From Thermoleophilia bacterium (GTDB taxonomy: Bacteria; Actinomycetota; Thermoleophilia; Gaiellales; Gaiellaceae), in assembly GCA_020845695.1 (NCBI GenBank), contig JADLFG010000049.1, forward strand, positions 44,628 to 108,627: DNA of 64,000 bases. The letters run 5' to 3'. The notes below the pieces were generated by a model. The model was not told the DNA's origin, did no database searches, and worked only from the letters and a program-made list of their open reading frames with translations. The translations under genes and the position numbers were made by a program. Positions 45,156 to 53,897 of this stretch are shown piece after piece. Position 1 is the first letter of the stretch; every line of letters starts with the position of its first letter.

Positions 45156-46304
45156 GTGGCCGGGCTGACTCAGGAGACGCTCTACCGGGAGCTCGACCTC
45201 GAGCTCTCCTGGTCCGAGGAGGCACTGCCGCAGGCCGAGCGCACGAAGCACGTGCACGGGCTCCACCCCTACCTCGGCAAGTTCATCCCGCAGCTCGTCG
45301 AGGTGTTCCTGCGGCGCCACTTCCGGCCCGGCGATTGCATCTACGACCCTTTCTGCGGGTCGGGAACGGCTCTCGTCGAGGCGAACGCGTTCGGCTGCGA
45401 CGCGGTCGGCTGCGACGTGAGCGCGTTCAATTGCCTGCTCACCCGCGTGAAGACCGAACGCCACCAGCTCGCGTCGCTCGAGCTCGCGCTGCGGGGGGCG
45501 CTCGAGCGCGCTCGGCGCGAGGGCGCGGCCGGAGCGAGCGCGTCCGCGTGGGTGCACCGCTGGTACGCGCCGCGGGCGCTCGAGGAGCTGCTCGCCTACC
45601 GCGCCGCCGCCGAGGGGCTGCCGGGGCTCGCAGGCGACGTCGCCCGGGTCATTCTCTCCCGTGCGGCCCGCTCGGCCCGGCTCACCACCCACTTCGATCT
45701 CGATTTCCCGGAGGCCCCGGCGGAGGGACCCTACTGGTGCCACAAGCACAAGCGGGAGTGCCGGCCCGTCGGTGAGGCGGCGAAGTTCCTCGCCCGCTAC
45801 ACGGACGACACCCTGCGGCGGCTGCGCGCGTTCGCGGCGCTGCGCACCGACCGCCGGGTCGAGGTCCTGCACGCGGATGCCCGCGCGGTCGTGCTGGAGC
45901 GACCCGCGGCCGGGATGATCACGTCGCCGCCGTATCCCGGCCTGATCGACTACCACGAGCAGCACCGCTACGCCTACGAGCTCCTCGGCCTCGAGGACCG
46001 CCGGGAGGCGGAGATCGGCCCCGGGGCGCGCGGCCGCACGAAGGCGGCGCTGGCCGCCTACGCCGACGGCATGGCCGCCGCCTTCCGCAACGCCGCTCGC
46101 TTTCTCCCGCCGGGCGCCCCGGTCGCGATCGTCGTCAACGACTCCCTCGGCCTCTTCCCGGCGATCCTCGCCCGCTCCGGCCTCGAGCTCGAGGAGCGCC
46201 TGACCCGCCACGTCAACCGCCGCACCGGGCGGCGCGCCGGCGAGTTCTTCGAGGACGTCCTCGTCTGCCGGGTGGCGGGCGGGACGGGCGGGACGTTTCT
46301 ATAG
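45156..46304 (+). CDS. Orphan DNA methyltransferase (N4-cytosine/N6-adenine type)
   Basis: A 382-residue amino-methyltransferase. The S-adenosylmethionine motif I is DPFCGSGT (residues 64-71) and the catalytic motif IV is TSPPY (256-260), the form common in N4-cytosine enzymes. The N-terminal [15 protein letters not shown] is shared with a group of solitary methylases. A zinc-like CHKHKREC stretch is present near residue 195. No restriction enzyme gene adjoins, so it may be regulatory or a protective remnant. It diverges from the caspase-like gene, with 75 bases between starts. Confidence 0.85.
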   Translation: MAGLTQETLYRELDLELSWSEEALPQAERTKHVHGLHPYLGKFIPQLVEVFLRRHFRPGDCIYDPFCGSGTALVEANAFGCDAVGCDVSAFNCLLTRVKTERHQLASLELALRGALERARREGAAGASASAWVHRWYAPRALEELLAYRAAAEGLPGLAGDVARVILSRAARSARLTTHFDLDFPEAPAEGPYWCHKHKRECRPVGEAAKFLARYTDDTLRRLRAFAALRTDRRVEVLHADARAVVLERPAAGMITSPPYPGLIDYHEQHRYAYELLGLEDRREAEIGPGARGRTKAALAAYADGMAAAFRNAARFLPPGAPVAIVVNDSLGLFPAILARSGLELEERLTRHVNRRTGRRAGEFFEDVLVCRVAGGTGGTFL

Positions 46305-46314
46305 GGTGGCGCGC

Positions 46315-46773
46315 ATGACCACCGCCACGCTCCACACCAGCATGGGCGCGATCGAGCTCGAGCTCTTCGACGAGGACGCGCCCAAGACCGTCGCCAACTT
46401 CCTCGAGCTCGCGGGCAAGGGCTACTACAACGGGCTCGTCTTCCACCGCGTCATCCCCGACTTCATGATCCAGGGCGGCTGCCCGCGCGGGGACGGCACC
46501 GGCGGGCCCGGCTACGAGTTCGAGGACGAGCAGAGCCGCCACCCGGTCGCCCGGGGCGCGCTCGCTATGGCAAACCGCGGGCCGAACACGAACGGCAGCC
46601 AGTTCTTCGTCGTCACCGCCGACGCGTGCCCCTGGCTCGACGGCAAGCACACCGTGTTCGGGCGCGTGACCGCGGGCCTGGACGTCGTCGACGCCATCTC
46701 CGGGGTGCCGCGGGACGGGCGCGACCGCCCGCTCGAGCCCGTCACGCTCGACCGGGTCGGGCTGGAGCCGTGA
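46315..46773 (+). CDS. Cyclophilin-type peptidyl-prolyl cis-trans isomerase
   Basis: A 152-residue cyclophilin. [13 protein letters not shown] contains the catalytic arginine, and [14 protein letters not shown] the asparagine/glutamine/phenylalanine of the active site, with [12 protein letters not shown] after it. It lacks a signal peptide, so it acts in the cytoplasm. ATG 46315 is preferred to GTG 46306 because TATAGG at 46300-46305 stands 9 bases before it (leaderless pattern); that box overlaps the methyltransferase stop. Its own stop overlaps folD. Confidence 0.94.
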   Translation: MTTATLHTSMGAIELELFDEDAPKTVANFLELAGKGYYNGLVFHRVIPDFMIQGGCPRGDGTGGPGYEFEDEQSRHPVARGALAMANRGPNTNGSQFFVVTADACPWLDGKHTVFGRVTAGLDVVDAISGVPRDGRDRPLEPVTLDRVGLEP

Positions 46774-47627
46774 CGGCGACGCTGATGGACGGGAAGGCGC
46801 TCGCTGCGCGGGTGCGTCAGGAGGTTGCGGCCGAGGTGGCCGCGCTCGGCCGCCCGGTCGGGCTCGCGACCGTGCTCGTCGGCGACGACCCGGCCTCCCG
46901 CGTGTACGTCCGCTCGAAGCGAAACGCGTGCGAGGAGGCCGGGATCGTCTCGATCCACCACGAGCTCGCGGCCGACACGACCGAGGACGACCTGCTGGCG
47001 CTCGTCGCCGACCTCAACGCCGACGAGAGCGTCACCGGCATCCTCGTCCAGCTCCCGCTGCCCGACCAGATCGACGAGGAGCGCGTGATCCGCGCGATCG
47101 CGCCGATCAAGGACGTCGACGGCTTCCACCCCGTCAACGCGGGCCTCTTGCTCCAGGGTACGCCGACGCTCCTGCCCGCCACTCCGGCCGGGATCATGGA
47201 GCTGCTCGCCGCCCACGGTGTCGAGCTCCGGGGCGCGCGCGCCGTCGTCGTCGGCCGCTCCAACATCGTCGGCAAGCCCGTGTCGCTGCTGCTCCTGATG
47301 CAGCACGCGACCGTCACGATCTGCCACAGCCGCACGCGCGACCTCGCGGCGGTCTGCCGGGAAGCGGACGTGCTCGTCGCAGCCGTCGGCAAGCCCGCCG
47401 CCGTCACCGCCGACATGGTCAAGCCGGGCGCGACCGTGATCGACGTCGGCATCAACCGCGTCGATGGCCGGCTCGTCGGGGACGTGGCCGAGGAGGCCCG
47501 CGAGGTTGCCGGCCTGCTCACCCCCGTCCCGGGTGGAGTGGGCCCGATGACGATCGCGGAGCTGCTCCGCAACACCGTCAAGGCGGGGCGCTACCAGGCC
47601 GGCGCCCTTGCCTTCCCTCGCCTCTAG
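46770..47627 (+). CDS. folD: Bifunctional methylenetetrahydrofolate dehydrogenase/cyclohydrolase
   Basis: A 285-residue Fol[15 protein letters not shown] contains the catalytic tyrosine/lysine, [13 protein letters not shown] is family signature 1, IKDVDGFHP the folate site and [13 protein letters not shown] the NADP motif; [10 protein letters not shown] completes it. It interconverts methylene-, methenyl- and formyl-tetrahydrofolate. GTG 46770 overlaps the cyclophilin stop as GTGA. Confidence 0.96.
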   Translation: MTATLMDGKALAARVRQEVAAEVAALGRPVGLATVLVGDDPASRVYVRSKRNACEEAGIVSIHHELAADTTEDDLLALVADLNADESVTGILVQLPLPDQIDEERVIRAIAPIKDVDGFHPVNAGLLLQGTPTLLPATPAGIMELLAAHGVELRGARAVVVGRSNIVGKPVSLLLLMQHATVTICHSRTRDLAAVCREADVLVAAVGKPAAVTADMVKPGATVIDVGINRVDGRLVGDVAEEAREVAGLLTPVPGGVGPMTIAELLRNTVKAGRYQAGALAFPRL

Positions 47628-47637
47628 CGTTATCGTC
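47609..47637 (+). promoter_or_regulatory. Promoter of the second cold-shock gene
   Basis: TTGCCT (47609-47614), a 17-base spacer and TATCGT (47632-47637). It would give a 5' leader of about 68 bases in which CCGAGCCG (47638-47645) can pair with CGGCTCGG (47674-47681), a structure that might melt or refold with temperature. Confidence 0.5.
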
Positions 47638-47711
47638 CGAGCCGCCGCGGCCCGCGGCGCATGTCGGGGGGACGGCTCGGTGCCGGGCCCCAGTTCGCTG
47701 AAGGAGGAGCC

Positions 47712-47915
47712 TTGGCACAGGGCACGGTGAAGTGGTTCTCGAACGAGAAGGGCTACGGGTTCATCGAGCGGGAGGACGGCGACGACGTCTTCGTCCACTT
47801 CTCCGCGATCACGATGGACGGGTACAAGTCCCTCCGGGAGGGCCAGCGCGTCGAGTTCGAGGTCGTCGAGGGCGCGAAAGGCCTCCAGGCCGCGAACGTC
47901 CAGGCGAGCGCCTGA
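47712..47915 (+). CDS. Cold-shock-domain protein (second copy)
   Basis: A 67-residue CspA-type protein, with [16 protein letters not shown] (RNP-1) and DVFVHFSAI (RNP-2). It starts with TTG 47712, 4 bases after AAGGAGG; this is the only initiator that keeps the standard [10 protein letters not shown]-terminus. A rare initiator behind a strong ribosome-binding site and a structured leader suggests translational control. A 28-bp palindrome follows the gene. Confidence 0.93.
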   Translation: MAQGTVKWFSNEKGYGFIEREDGDDVFVHFSAITMDGYKSLREGQRVEFEVVEGAKGLQAANVQASA

Positions 47916-47934
47916 CGCGGCGCGCAGCGGGTTG

Positions 47935-47962
47935 GCGGCGGGCCCCGTACGGGGCCCGCCGC
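47935..47962 (+). terminator. 28-bp perfect palindrome after the second cold-shock gene
   Basis: GCGGCGGGCCCCGT is followed directly by its reverse complement ACGGGGCCCGCCGC. It starts 19 bases after the stop and ends 15 bases before the gatC -10 box, so it separates the two transcription units. Confidence 0.7.
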
Positions 47963-47977
47963 GTTCCCGGAGGCGAC

Positions 47978-47983
47978 TAGACT
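47978..47983 (+). promoter_or_regulatory. -10 box of the leaderless gatCAB promoter
   Basis: TAGACT, 9 bases before the gatC ATG, with no Shine-Dalgarno between them. Confidence 0.6.
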
Positions 47984-47992
47984 GCCTGCCCG

Positions 47993-48277
47993 ATGGCGAT
48001 CACCCGGGAACAGGTCCTCCACGTCGCGCGTCTCGCCCGGCTGCGCATTCCCGCCGACTCGATCGAGGAGGTGCAGGCGCAGCTCGGCGCGATCCTCGAG
48101 GCCGTCTCCAAGGTCTCAGAGCTCGAGCTCGCCGGCGTCGAGCCGACGTCGCATCCGCTCGACCTCGTCAACGTCTGGGACGAGGACATCGCCCGTCCCT
48201 CGCTCGCCCGCGACGACGCGCTCGCGAACGCCCCCGACCCGGCGGAGCACGCGTTCCGCGTCCCGAGCGCCGGATGA
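47993..48277 (+). CDS. gatC: Asp/Glu-tRNA amidotransferase subunit C
   Basis: A 94-residue GatC: ITREQVLHVARLARLRIP at the N-terminus and VEPTSHPL...LAPDPAEHAFRVPSAG-like end. It stabilises GatA in the amidotransferase that turns misacylated Glu-tRNA(Gln) or Asp-tRNA(Asn) into the correct amide form. It overlaps gatA by 4 bases (ATGA). Confidence 0.94.
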   Translation: MAITREQVLHVARLARLRIPADSIEEVQAQLGAILEAVSKVSELELAGVEPTSHPLDLVNVWDEDIARPSLARDDALANAPDPAEHAFRVPSAG

Positions 48278-49683
48278 CGCTCGACACGCTCCGGCTCACC
48301 GCCGAGGAGGCGGCGGGCCTGATCGAGCGGCGAGAGGTCTCACCGCGCGAGCTGACCGGTGCCTATGCCCGGGCGATCGAGGAGCGCGACGGGGAGCTCT
48401 CCGCGTACCTCCACGTCACGGGCGAGGTCGGCCCGGGCGTGCCGATCGCGATCAAGGACTGCATCACGACGAGCGGCGTCCCCACGACAGCCGGCTCGCG
48501 GATCCTCGAGGGCTACGTGCCGGTGTTCGACTCGACCGTCTTCGCGCGCTGCCGCGCGATGGGGTTGCCCCTGATCGGCAAGACGAACATGGACGAGTTC
48601 GCGATGGGCTCGTCGACCGAGAACTCGGCGTACGGGCCCTCCCGAAACCCGTGGGATCCCGAGCGGGTCCCCGGCGGCTCCTCCGGCGGCTCGGCCGCGG
48701 CGGTCGCCGGCGGGCTCGCGCCCTGGGCGCTCGGCTCAGACACCGGCGGCTCGATCAAGCAGCCGGCCGCCCTCTGCGGTCTCGTCGGGCTGCGTCCCAC
48801 CTACGGGACGGTCTCCCGCTACGGGGTGATCGCGTTCGCCTCCAGCCTCGACCAAGTTGGCCCGATCACGAAGACCGTCCGCGACAACGCCTGGCTGTAC
48901 TCGATCATTGCGGGACGCGACCCGCTCGACTCGACCACCGTCGACCTGCCCGAGCAGGTGCGGGTACCGACCGCCGAGAGCCTGAAGGGGCTCAGGGTCG
49001 GTGTCCCCAGGGAGCTGAACGAGGCCGAGGGGATCGACCCGGGCGTGAGCGCCCGCGTGCGCCGGGCGATCGAGCTGGCGGAGGAGCTCGGCGCCGAGGT
49101 GGGGGAGGTGACGCTCCCGCGCTCGGTCGAGTACGGGCTGGCCTGCTACTACCTGATCGCGCCCGCCGAGGCGAGCTCGAACCTCGCCCGCTACGACGGC
49201 GTCCGCTACGGCTACCGGGCCGAGGCGCCCGACGACCTGCTCGACCTGTACGAGCGCACCCGCTGGGAGGGCTTCGGTGCCGAGTCGCGCCGGCGGATCC
49301 TCATCGGCACGTACGCGCTCGCCGCCGGCTACTACGACGCCTTCTACGGGCAGGCGCAGAAGGTGCGGACGCTGATCGGGCGCGAGTTCGCGGCCGCGTT
49401 CGAGCGCTTCGACCTGCTCGTCAGCCCGACCTCCCCGACGGTCGCGTTCCGGATCGGGGAAAAGGCGGAGAGCCCGCTCGCGATGTACCTCTCCGACGTG
49501 CTGACGATCCCGCCGAACCTGGCCGGGCTGCCCGGGCTGAACATCCCGTGCGGGCTCTCCGAGGGCCTGCCGGTCGGGCTGCAGCTGATCGGGCCACAGT
49601 TCTCCGAGAACCTCCTCTTCGCCGCCGGCCACGCGCTCGAGCGAGCGATCGGTTTCGACCCCGTCCCGGAGCGGCTGCGATGA
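48274..49683 (+). CDS. gatA: Asp/Glu-tRNA amidotransferase subunit A
   Basis: A 469-residue amidase-signature enzyme. The Ser-cisSer-Lys triad lies in VPIAIKDC (Lys), VPGGSSGGSAAAVAGG (cis-Ser) and GSDTGGSIKQPAALCG (nucleophilic Ser). It releases ammonia from glutamine for transfer in GatB. ATG 48274 overlaps gatC, and the stop overlaps gatB in the same ATGA way, so the three subunits are made in balance. Confidence 0.96.
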   Translation: MTLDTLRLTAEEAAGLIERREVSPRELTGAYARAIEERDGELSAYLHVTGEVGPGVPIAIKDCITTSGVPTTAGSRILEGYVPVFDSTVFARCRAMGLPLIGKTNMDEFAMGSSTENSAYGPSRNPWDPERVPGGSSGGSAAAVAGGLAPWALGSDTGGSIKQPAALCGLVGLRPTYGTVSRYGVIAFASSLDQVGPITKTVRDNAWLYSIIAGRDPLDSTTVDLPEQVRVPTAESLKGLRVGVPRELNEAEGIDPGVSARVRRAIELAEELGAEVGEVTLPRSVEYGLACYYLIAPAEASSNLARYDGVRYGYRAEAPDDLLDLYERTRWEGFGAESRRRILIGTYALAAGYYDAFYGQAQKVRTLIGREFAAAFERFDLLVSPTSPTVAFRIGEKAESPLAMYLSDVLTIPPNLAGLPGLNIPCGLSEGLPVGLQLIGPQFSENLLFAAGHALERAIGFDPVPERLR

Positions 49684-51080
49684 CCTGGGAGCCCGTGATC
49701 GGCCTCGAGATCCACGTTCAGCTGAAGACACGGACGAAGATGTTCTGCCGCTGTGCGAACGTGCCGGGCGACGAGCCGAACACTCGCACGTGCCCGGTCT
49801 GCCTCGCCCACCCGGGCGTCCTGCCGGTGTCGAACCGCCGGGCGATCGAGTGGACGCTCCGGCTCGGCCTCGCGCTCGGCTGCGAGATCGCGCCGCGTGC
49901 CGTGTTCGCGCGCAAGAACTACTTCTACCCCGATCTGCCGAAGGGCTACCAGATCTCCCAGTACGAGCAGCCTCTGTGCGGCCCGGGGCGGTTCGTGGTG
50001 CCCGGGCCGGACGGCGACCGCGAGATCGGGATCGTGCGCGCCCACCTCGAGGAGGATGCGGCGAAGACGATCCACGTCGGCGGCACCGCGGGGCGAATCC
50101 ACGGCGCCGAGACGTCGCTCGTCGACTTCAACCGGGGCGGGACGCCGCTCGTCGAGATCGTCTCTGAGCCGGATCTCCGCTCGGCCGAGGAGGCGAAACG
50201 GTTCCTCCAGCTTCTGCGCCAGACCGTGGTCGAGCTCGGGATCTCGGACGCGGAGATGGAGAAGGGCTCGCTTCGCTGTGACGCGAACGTGTCGGTGCGC
50301 CGCGCGGGCGAGGACGGCTATCGGACGAAGACCGAGCTCAAGAACATGAACTCGTTCACGTTCGTCGCCCGCGGGATCGAGGCGGAGGTCGAGCGGCAGG
50401 TGGCGATCTACGAGGCGGGCGACCAGGTCGTGCAGCAGACGCTCCACTTCGACCCGCAGTCCGGGACGATCTCGCCGCTGCGCTCGAAGGAGGAGGCGGA
50501 CGACTACCGCTACTTCCCCGAGCCGGACCTGGTGCCCGTCGCCCCGCCCGCAGCGCTCGTCGAGAGCCTCGCGGCGGCGATCCCGGAGCTCCCCGGAGCG
50601 CGGATCCGCCGGCTCGAGCGGGAGGTCGGCTTCGACCTGGCCGAGGGCCTCGTCACGAGCGGCCGCGATCGGCTCTTCGAGCGGGTCGCGGGCGACCGGC
50701 GGGCGGTGGCGAACGTGATCATGAACCAGCTCGCCGGCGTGGGCGCCGACCCCGACGCGGTCGACGCGGCCGAGCTCGGCCGGCTGATCGAGGCGCGCGA
50801 GCGGATCCCCCGCGCCGCCTTCGACGTGGCGATCGCGAAGGCGGCCGAGCCGGGCTTCTCCGCGGCGCCGTACCTCGAGCAGCAGGCGGTCTCGGACACG
50901 GCCGAGCTCGAGCCCGTGGTCGCCGAGGTGCTCGCGGCGCACCCCGACCAGGTTGCCGCCTACCGGGGCGGCAAGGAGGGCCTGCTCGGGTTCTTCGTCG
51001 GCCAGGTGATGAAGGCAACCGGCGGCAAGGCGAACGCGCGGGTCGTCAGCGAGCTCGTCCGGGAGCGCCTCGCCGGGTAG
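49680..51080 (+). CDS. gatB: Asp/Glu-tRNA amidotransferase subunit B
   Basis: A 466-residue GatB: WEPVIGLEIHVQLKT, YPDLPKGYQISQYEQPL, the kinase-like domain with LEEDAAKTIH and DFNRGGTPLVEIVSEPD, and the C-terminal YqeY-like tRNA-recognition domain ending KANARVVSELVRERL. It activates the tRNA-bound acid with ATP and performs transamidation. Confidence 0.96.
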   Translation: MTWEPVIGLEIHVQLKTRTKMFCRCANVPGDEPNTRTCPVCLAHPGVLPVSNRRAIEWTLRLGLALGCEIAPRAVFARKNYFYPDLPKGYQISQYEQPLCGPGRFVVPGPDGDREIGIVRAHLEEDAAKTIHVGGTAGRIHGAETSLVDFNRGGTPLVEIVSEPDLRSAEEAKRFLQLLRQTVVELGISDAEMEKGSLRCDANVSVRRAGEDGYRTKTELKNMNSFTFVARGIEAEVERQVAIYEAGDQVVQQTLHFDPQSGTISPLRSKEEADDYRYFPEPDLVPVAPPAALVESLAAAIPELPGARIRRLEREVGFDLAEGLVTSGRDRLFERVAGDRRAVANVIMNQLAGVGADPDAVDAAELGRLIEARERIPRAAFDVAIAKAAEPGFSAAPYLEQQAVSDTAELEPVVAEVLAAHPDQVAAYRGGKEGLLGFFVGQVMKATGGKANARVVSELVRERLAG

Positions 51081-51136
51081 CGCGGGGCGGGCCGGCCGCG
51101 GCGCCGTCGCCCAGGATCTGAGTCGCGACGACTCAA

Positions 51137-51162
51137 GGGGTCTGACCCCGGGGTCAGACCCC
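51137..51162. repeat. 26-bp palindrome, GGGGTCTGACCCC joined to GGGGTCAGACCCC
   Basis: A perfect palindrome that extends by AA/TT to 30 bp (51135-51164). It lies between the convergent gatB and membrane-protein genes, 56 bases after the gatB stop and 32 bases from the other stop. Confidence 0.85.
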
Positions 51163-51194
51163 TTCATTGGTTCTCAACGATTCTCAACCCGGGC

Positions 51195-51821
51195 TCAGCG
51201 CGGCGGGCGCGTCGAGGCCACTACGCCGCCGTAGAGCAGCAGCGCGGCGGCGGCGACGAAGGCTGACGTCTCGGCCTCGCCGAGGCCGGCGACCGCGCTT
51301 CCCGCCGCCGCGACGGCGACGCCTGCGAGCAGGAGCGCGTTTCCGAGCGGGCGCCGGCGCAGCGTCAGCAGCGCGACGGCGACGACGGCGATCGTGCCGG
51401 CGGCGTTGCCGGCGATCGCGACGATCCGGGCCGGGAGGAGCTCGAGGTGATCCTGCGCCTGCGGGATCGACGAGCCGGCGACAGGGCTCGTCAGCGGTGC
51501 CGCGATCGCCACCCCGATCGCGAGTCCCGCGTAGAGGAGCCCGGCCGGGGCCGCCAGGCGCCGGCCCGCGAGGAGCAGCGAGCCGACGCCGAGTAGCGGC
51601 GCGGTCAGGAGTCCGCCGCACAGGTAGTAGACGCGAAACGCACGGTCGTCCCAGCCGGCCGCGGCGCCCCACGCGAGCGCCCCCGACGCGATCGCGTACG
51701 CCGCCAGCGACGCCGACCAAGCCGCCAGAGCGGGCGCCCGCCGGGCCCGGTAGCGGCCGGCCAGGTCGCCGGCGAGACGCAGCGCCAGAAGCGCCGCCGC
51801 GAACGCGAGCAGGGTCTCCAC
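51195..51821 (-). CDS. Hypothetical multi-pass membrane protein
   Basis: A 208-residue protein with about seven hydrophobic helices and short loops; no known family is recognised. Charged residues are few: GDLAGRYRARRAP after helix 1 and WDDRAFRVYYLCGG before helix 3. The even helix spacing resembles small integral-membrane sensors or transport-associated proteins. GTG 51821 is preceded by TACGCT, 6 bases upstream, the leaderless pattern of this genome. Confidence 0.7.
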   Translation of the reverse strand: METLLAFAAALLALRLAGDLAGRYRARRAPALAAWSASLAAYAIASGALAWGAAAGWDDRAFRVYYLCGGLLTAPLLGVGSLLLAGRRLAAPAGLLYAGLAIGVAIAAPLTSPVAGSSIPQAQDHLELLPARIVAIAGNAAGTIAVVAVALLTLRRRPLGNALLLAGVAVAAAGSAVAGLGEAETSAFVAAAALLLYGGVVASTRPPR

Positions 51822-51874
51822 CGCGCAAGCGTAGAGGGGCGCCGGCAGATGCCGTCTGTACCCTGTCTCGGCAG

Positions 51875-52684
51875 GTGCTCGCCCGCGCGAAACGCGACTA
51901 CTACGCCGTGCTCGGCGTCCCGCGGGACGCCGGCCGTGACGCGATCAAGAAGGCGTACCGGGCCCTGGCGAGCGAGTACCACCCCGACATCTCGGACGAC
52001 CCGAGAGCCGGCGAGCGCTTCCGCGAGATCGCCGAGGCCTACGAGGTGCTGTCCCGGCCCGAATCGCGGGCGCGCTACGACCGCCTCGGTCCTCGGCGCG
52101 ATACGACCGGGCTCGGGCGGAGATCGGCCGACGGGCTCTTCGACGATCTCTTCGGCGGCGCTCCACCCGGATCGCCGCCGCGACCCGGGCAGCGCGGCGT
52201 CGACGCCACGATCACCCTGCAGGGTGCTCACACGGATGCCGCGCGCGGTGCTCGCCGTGGCGTGCGCTACACGGCCGAGGCTGTCTGCGACGCTTGCGCG
52301 GGCGCCGGCACCGCCCCCGGCGGCGTTCGCTGCACCTGCCGTGCCTGCCAGGGTTCCGGGCACGTCCGCAAGGCAGGGCCCGGAACGTCCGGTCCGATCC
52401 TGCGCTTCCAGCCGTGCCCCGCCTGCAGGGGCGCCGGGCGCATCGTCACGATCCCCTGCCCCGACTGCGAAGGCGCCGGTCGCTTCGCCGAGGAGCGGGC
52501 GCTGCTCCTGTCCGTACCCCCGGGCTCGCGCGAGGGCGACGTCGTCACGGTCGCCGGCGCTGGCCATGCCGGGGGCCCCGGCGGGGATCCGGGCGACCTA
52601 CGAGTCGAGCTGCGCGTGACCGGGACGCCCGCCGGGAGGCACCGCACGCTCCGCCGTCTCGCCCGGTCCGGCCGGCGTCGCTAG
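51875..52684 (+). CDS. Short DnaJ-type cochaperone
   Basis: A 269-residue type I J-protein. The J domain has EYHPDIS (HPD). The zinc-finger region has four CxxCxGxG repeats: CDACAGAG, CRACQGSG, CPACRGAG and CPDCEGAG. After the first peptide-binding subdomain (VPPGSREGDVVTVAGAGHAG) the protein stops at HRTLRRLARSGRRR, lacking the second C-terminal and dimerisation domains found in ~380-residue DnaJ. It stimulates a DnaK ATPase; without dimerisation its client handling would differ. GTG 51875 is 10 bases after TACCCT. Confidence 0.82.
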   Translation: MLARAKRDYYAVLGVPRDAGRDAIKKAYRALASEYHPDISDDPRAGERFREIAEAYEVLSRPESRARYDRLGPRRDTTGLGRRSADGLFDDLFGGAPPGSPPRPGQRGVDATITLQGAHTDAARGARRGVRYTAEAVCDACAGAGTAPGGVRCTCRACQGSGHVRKAGPGTSGPILRFQPCPACRGAGRIVTIPCPDCEGAGRFAEERALLLSVPPGSREGDVVTVAGAGHAGGPGGDPGDLRVELRVTGTPAGRHRTLRRLARSGRRR

Positions 52685-52730
52685 CCGCTTCGAGCGCGGC
52701 CGGGCCCGGAGCTTGGGTTACGCTCCGGCC

Positions 52731-53897
52731 GTGACCTCCAGCAAGGGCCACCTGATGACGCCCGGGCCGACGCCGATTCCGCCCGAGGTCGAGGCGGCGA
52801 TGGCGCAGCCGATCGTCTACCACCGCGGTGCCGAGTTCCAGGAGGTGCTCGCGCGGGTGCTCGCACGTCTCGCCGACGTGTTCCGCACGAGCTCCGAGAT
52901 CGTCTGCTTCACCGCCTCGGGCAGCGGCGCCATGGAGTCGGCTGTTGCGAACATCTGCTCCCCGGGCGATCCCGTGCTCGTCGTCTCCGCCGGGAACTTC
53001 GGCGAGCGCTGGGTGCAGATCGCGAAGGGCTACGGCCTCGACGTCGACCACCTGCGCTACCCGTGGGGCGAGGCGCCCGATCCCGGTGACGTCGCCCGGC
53101 GGCTCGCGGCCCGCGGCGCCCGGGCCGTCTACTGCACGCATTCGGAGACGTCGACCGGCGTGGTCGCGGACGTCGGGGGGATCGCCGCCCACGCTCGCGA
53201 GGCCGGCGCGCTCACGGTCGTGGATGCGATCTCGAGCCTGGGTGCCGTGGCGCTCGAGCCGGACGCGTGGGGCATCGACGTCGTCGTCTCCGGCTCCCAG
53301 AAGGCGCTGATGACGCCGCCGGGGCTCGCATTCGCGTCGGTCTCCCCGGGCGCGCGCGCGGCCGCTGCCACCGCCAGCTCGCCGCGGTTCTACCTCGACT
53401 GGGAGCGCGCCCTGCGCTCGCAGGCCGAGTCGCGCACCCCGTTCACCCCCGCCGTCTCGCTCGTGCGCGGGCTCGACGCGGCGCTCGAGCTGCTGCTCGC
53501 GGACGGCCTCGAGGCCGCCTGGGAGCGCTCGCGGAGGCTCGGGCGCGCCTGCCGTGCCGGTGTCAAAGCGGCCGGGCTCGAGCTATTCTCGCCGGACGAC
53601 GACAGCTCCGCCGTCGTGACCGCGATCCGCATCCCAGAGGGCGTCGACGGCGTCGCGATCGTCCGCTCGATGCGGGAGCGCTCCGGCGTCACCGCCGCCG
53701 GTGGGCAGGGCGAGCTGAAGGGCAAGATCGTCCGGATCGGCCACATCGGCTACGTCGATCTCGAGGATGTCGCCGCCGCCCTGGACGCGCTCGAGGCCGC
53801 GTTCGCGGGAGCCGGCGTCCCCGTCGAGCGGGGCATCGCCGCCGACGCCGCCCGCGCCGCCCACGCCGCAGCGCGCGCCGGCACCGCAGGCGCGTGA
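52731..53897 (+). CDS. Class V aminotransferase (alanine-glyoxylate/phosphoserine type)
   Basis: A 388-residue PLP enzyme beginning LMTPGPTPIPPEV, the typical N-terminus of serine-glyoxylate/alanine-glyoxylate aminotransferases. The PLP lysine lies in VVSGSQKALMTPPG. Because it overlaps serA (GTGA) and no conventional serC is in the window, it may serve as the phosphoserine aminotransferase of serine synthesis (inference). GTG 52731 stands 6 bases after TACGCT, a leaderless signal. Confidence 0.86.
   Translation: MTSSKGHLMTPGPTPIPPEVEAAMAQPIVYHRGAEFQEVLARVLARLADVFRTSSEIVCFTASGSGAMESAVANICSPGDPVLVVSAGNFGERWVQIAKGYGLDVDHLRYPWGEAPDPGDVARRLAARGARAVYCTHSETSTGVVADVGGIAAHAREAGALTVVDAISSLGAVALEPDAWGIDVVVSGSQKALMTPPGLAFASVSPGARAAAATASSPRFYLDWERALRSQAESRTPFTPAVSLVRGLDAALELLLADGLEAAWERSRRLGRACRAGVKAAGLELFSPDDDSSAVVTAIRIPEGVDGVAIVRSMRERSGVTAAGGQGELKGKIVRIGHIGYVDLEDVAAALDALEAAFAGAGVPVERGIAADAARAAHAAARAGTAGA

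Noticed and set aside
43389..46304. Caspase-like protein plus methyltransferase as an antiphage system
   Set aside because: The genes are divergent, the caspase-like protein is exported, and no sensor or effector genes accompany them; adjacency alone is weak evidence.
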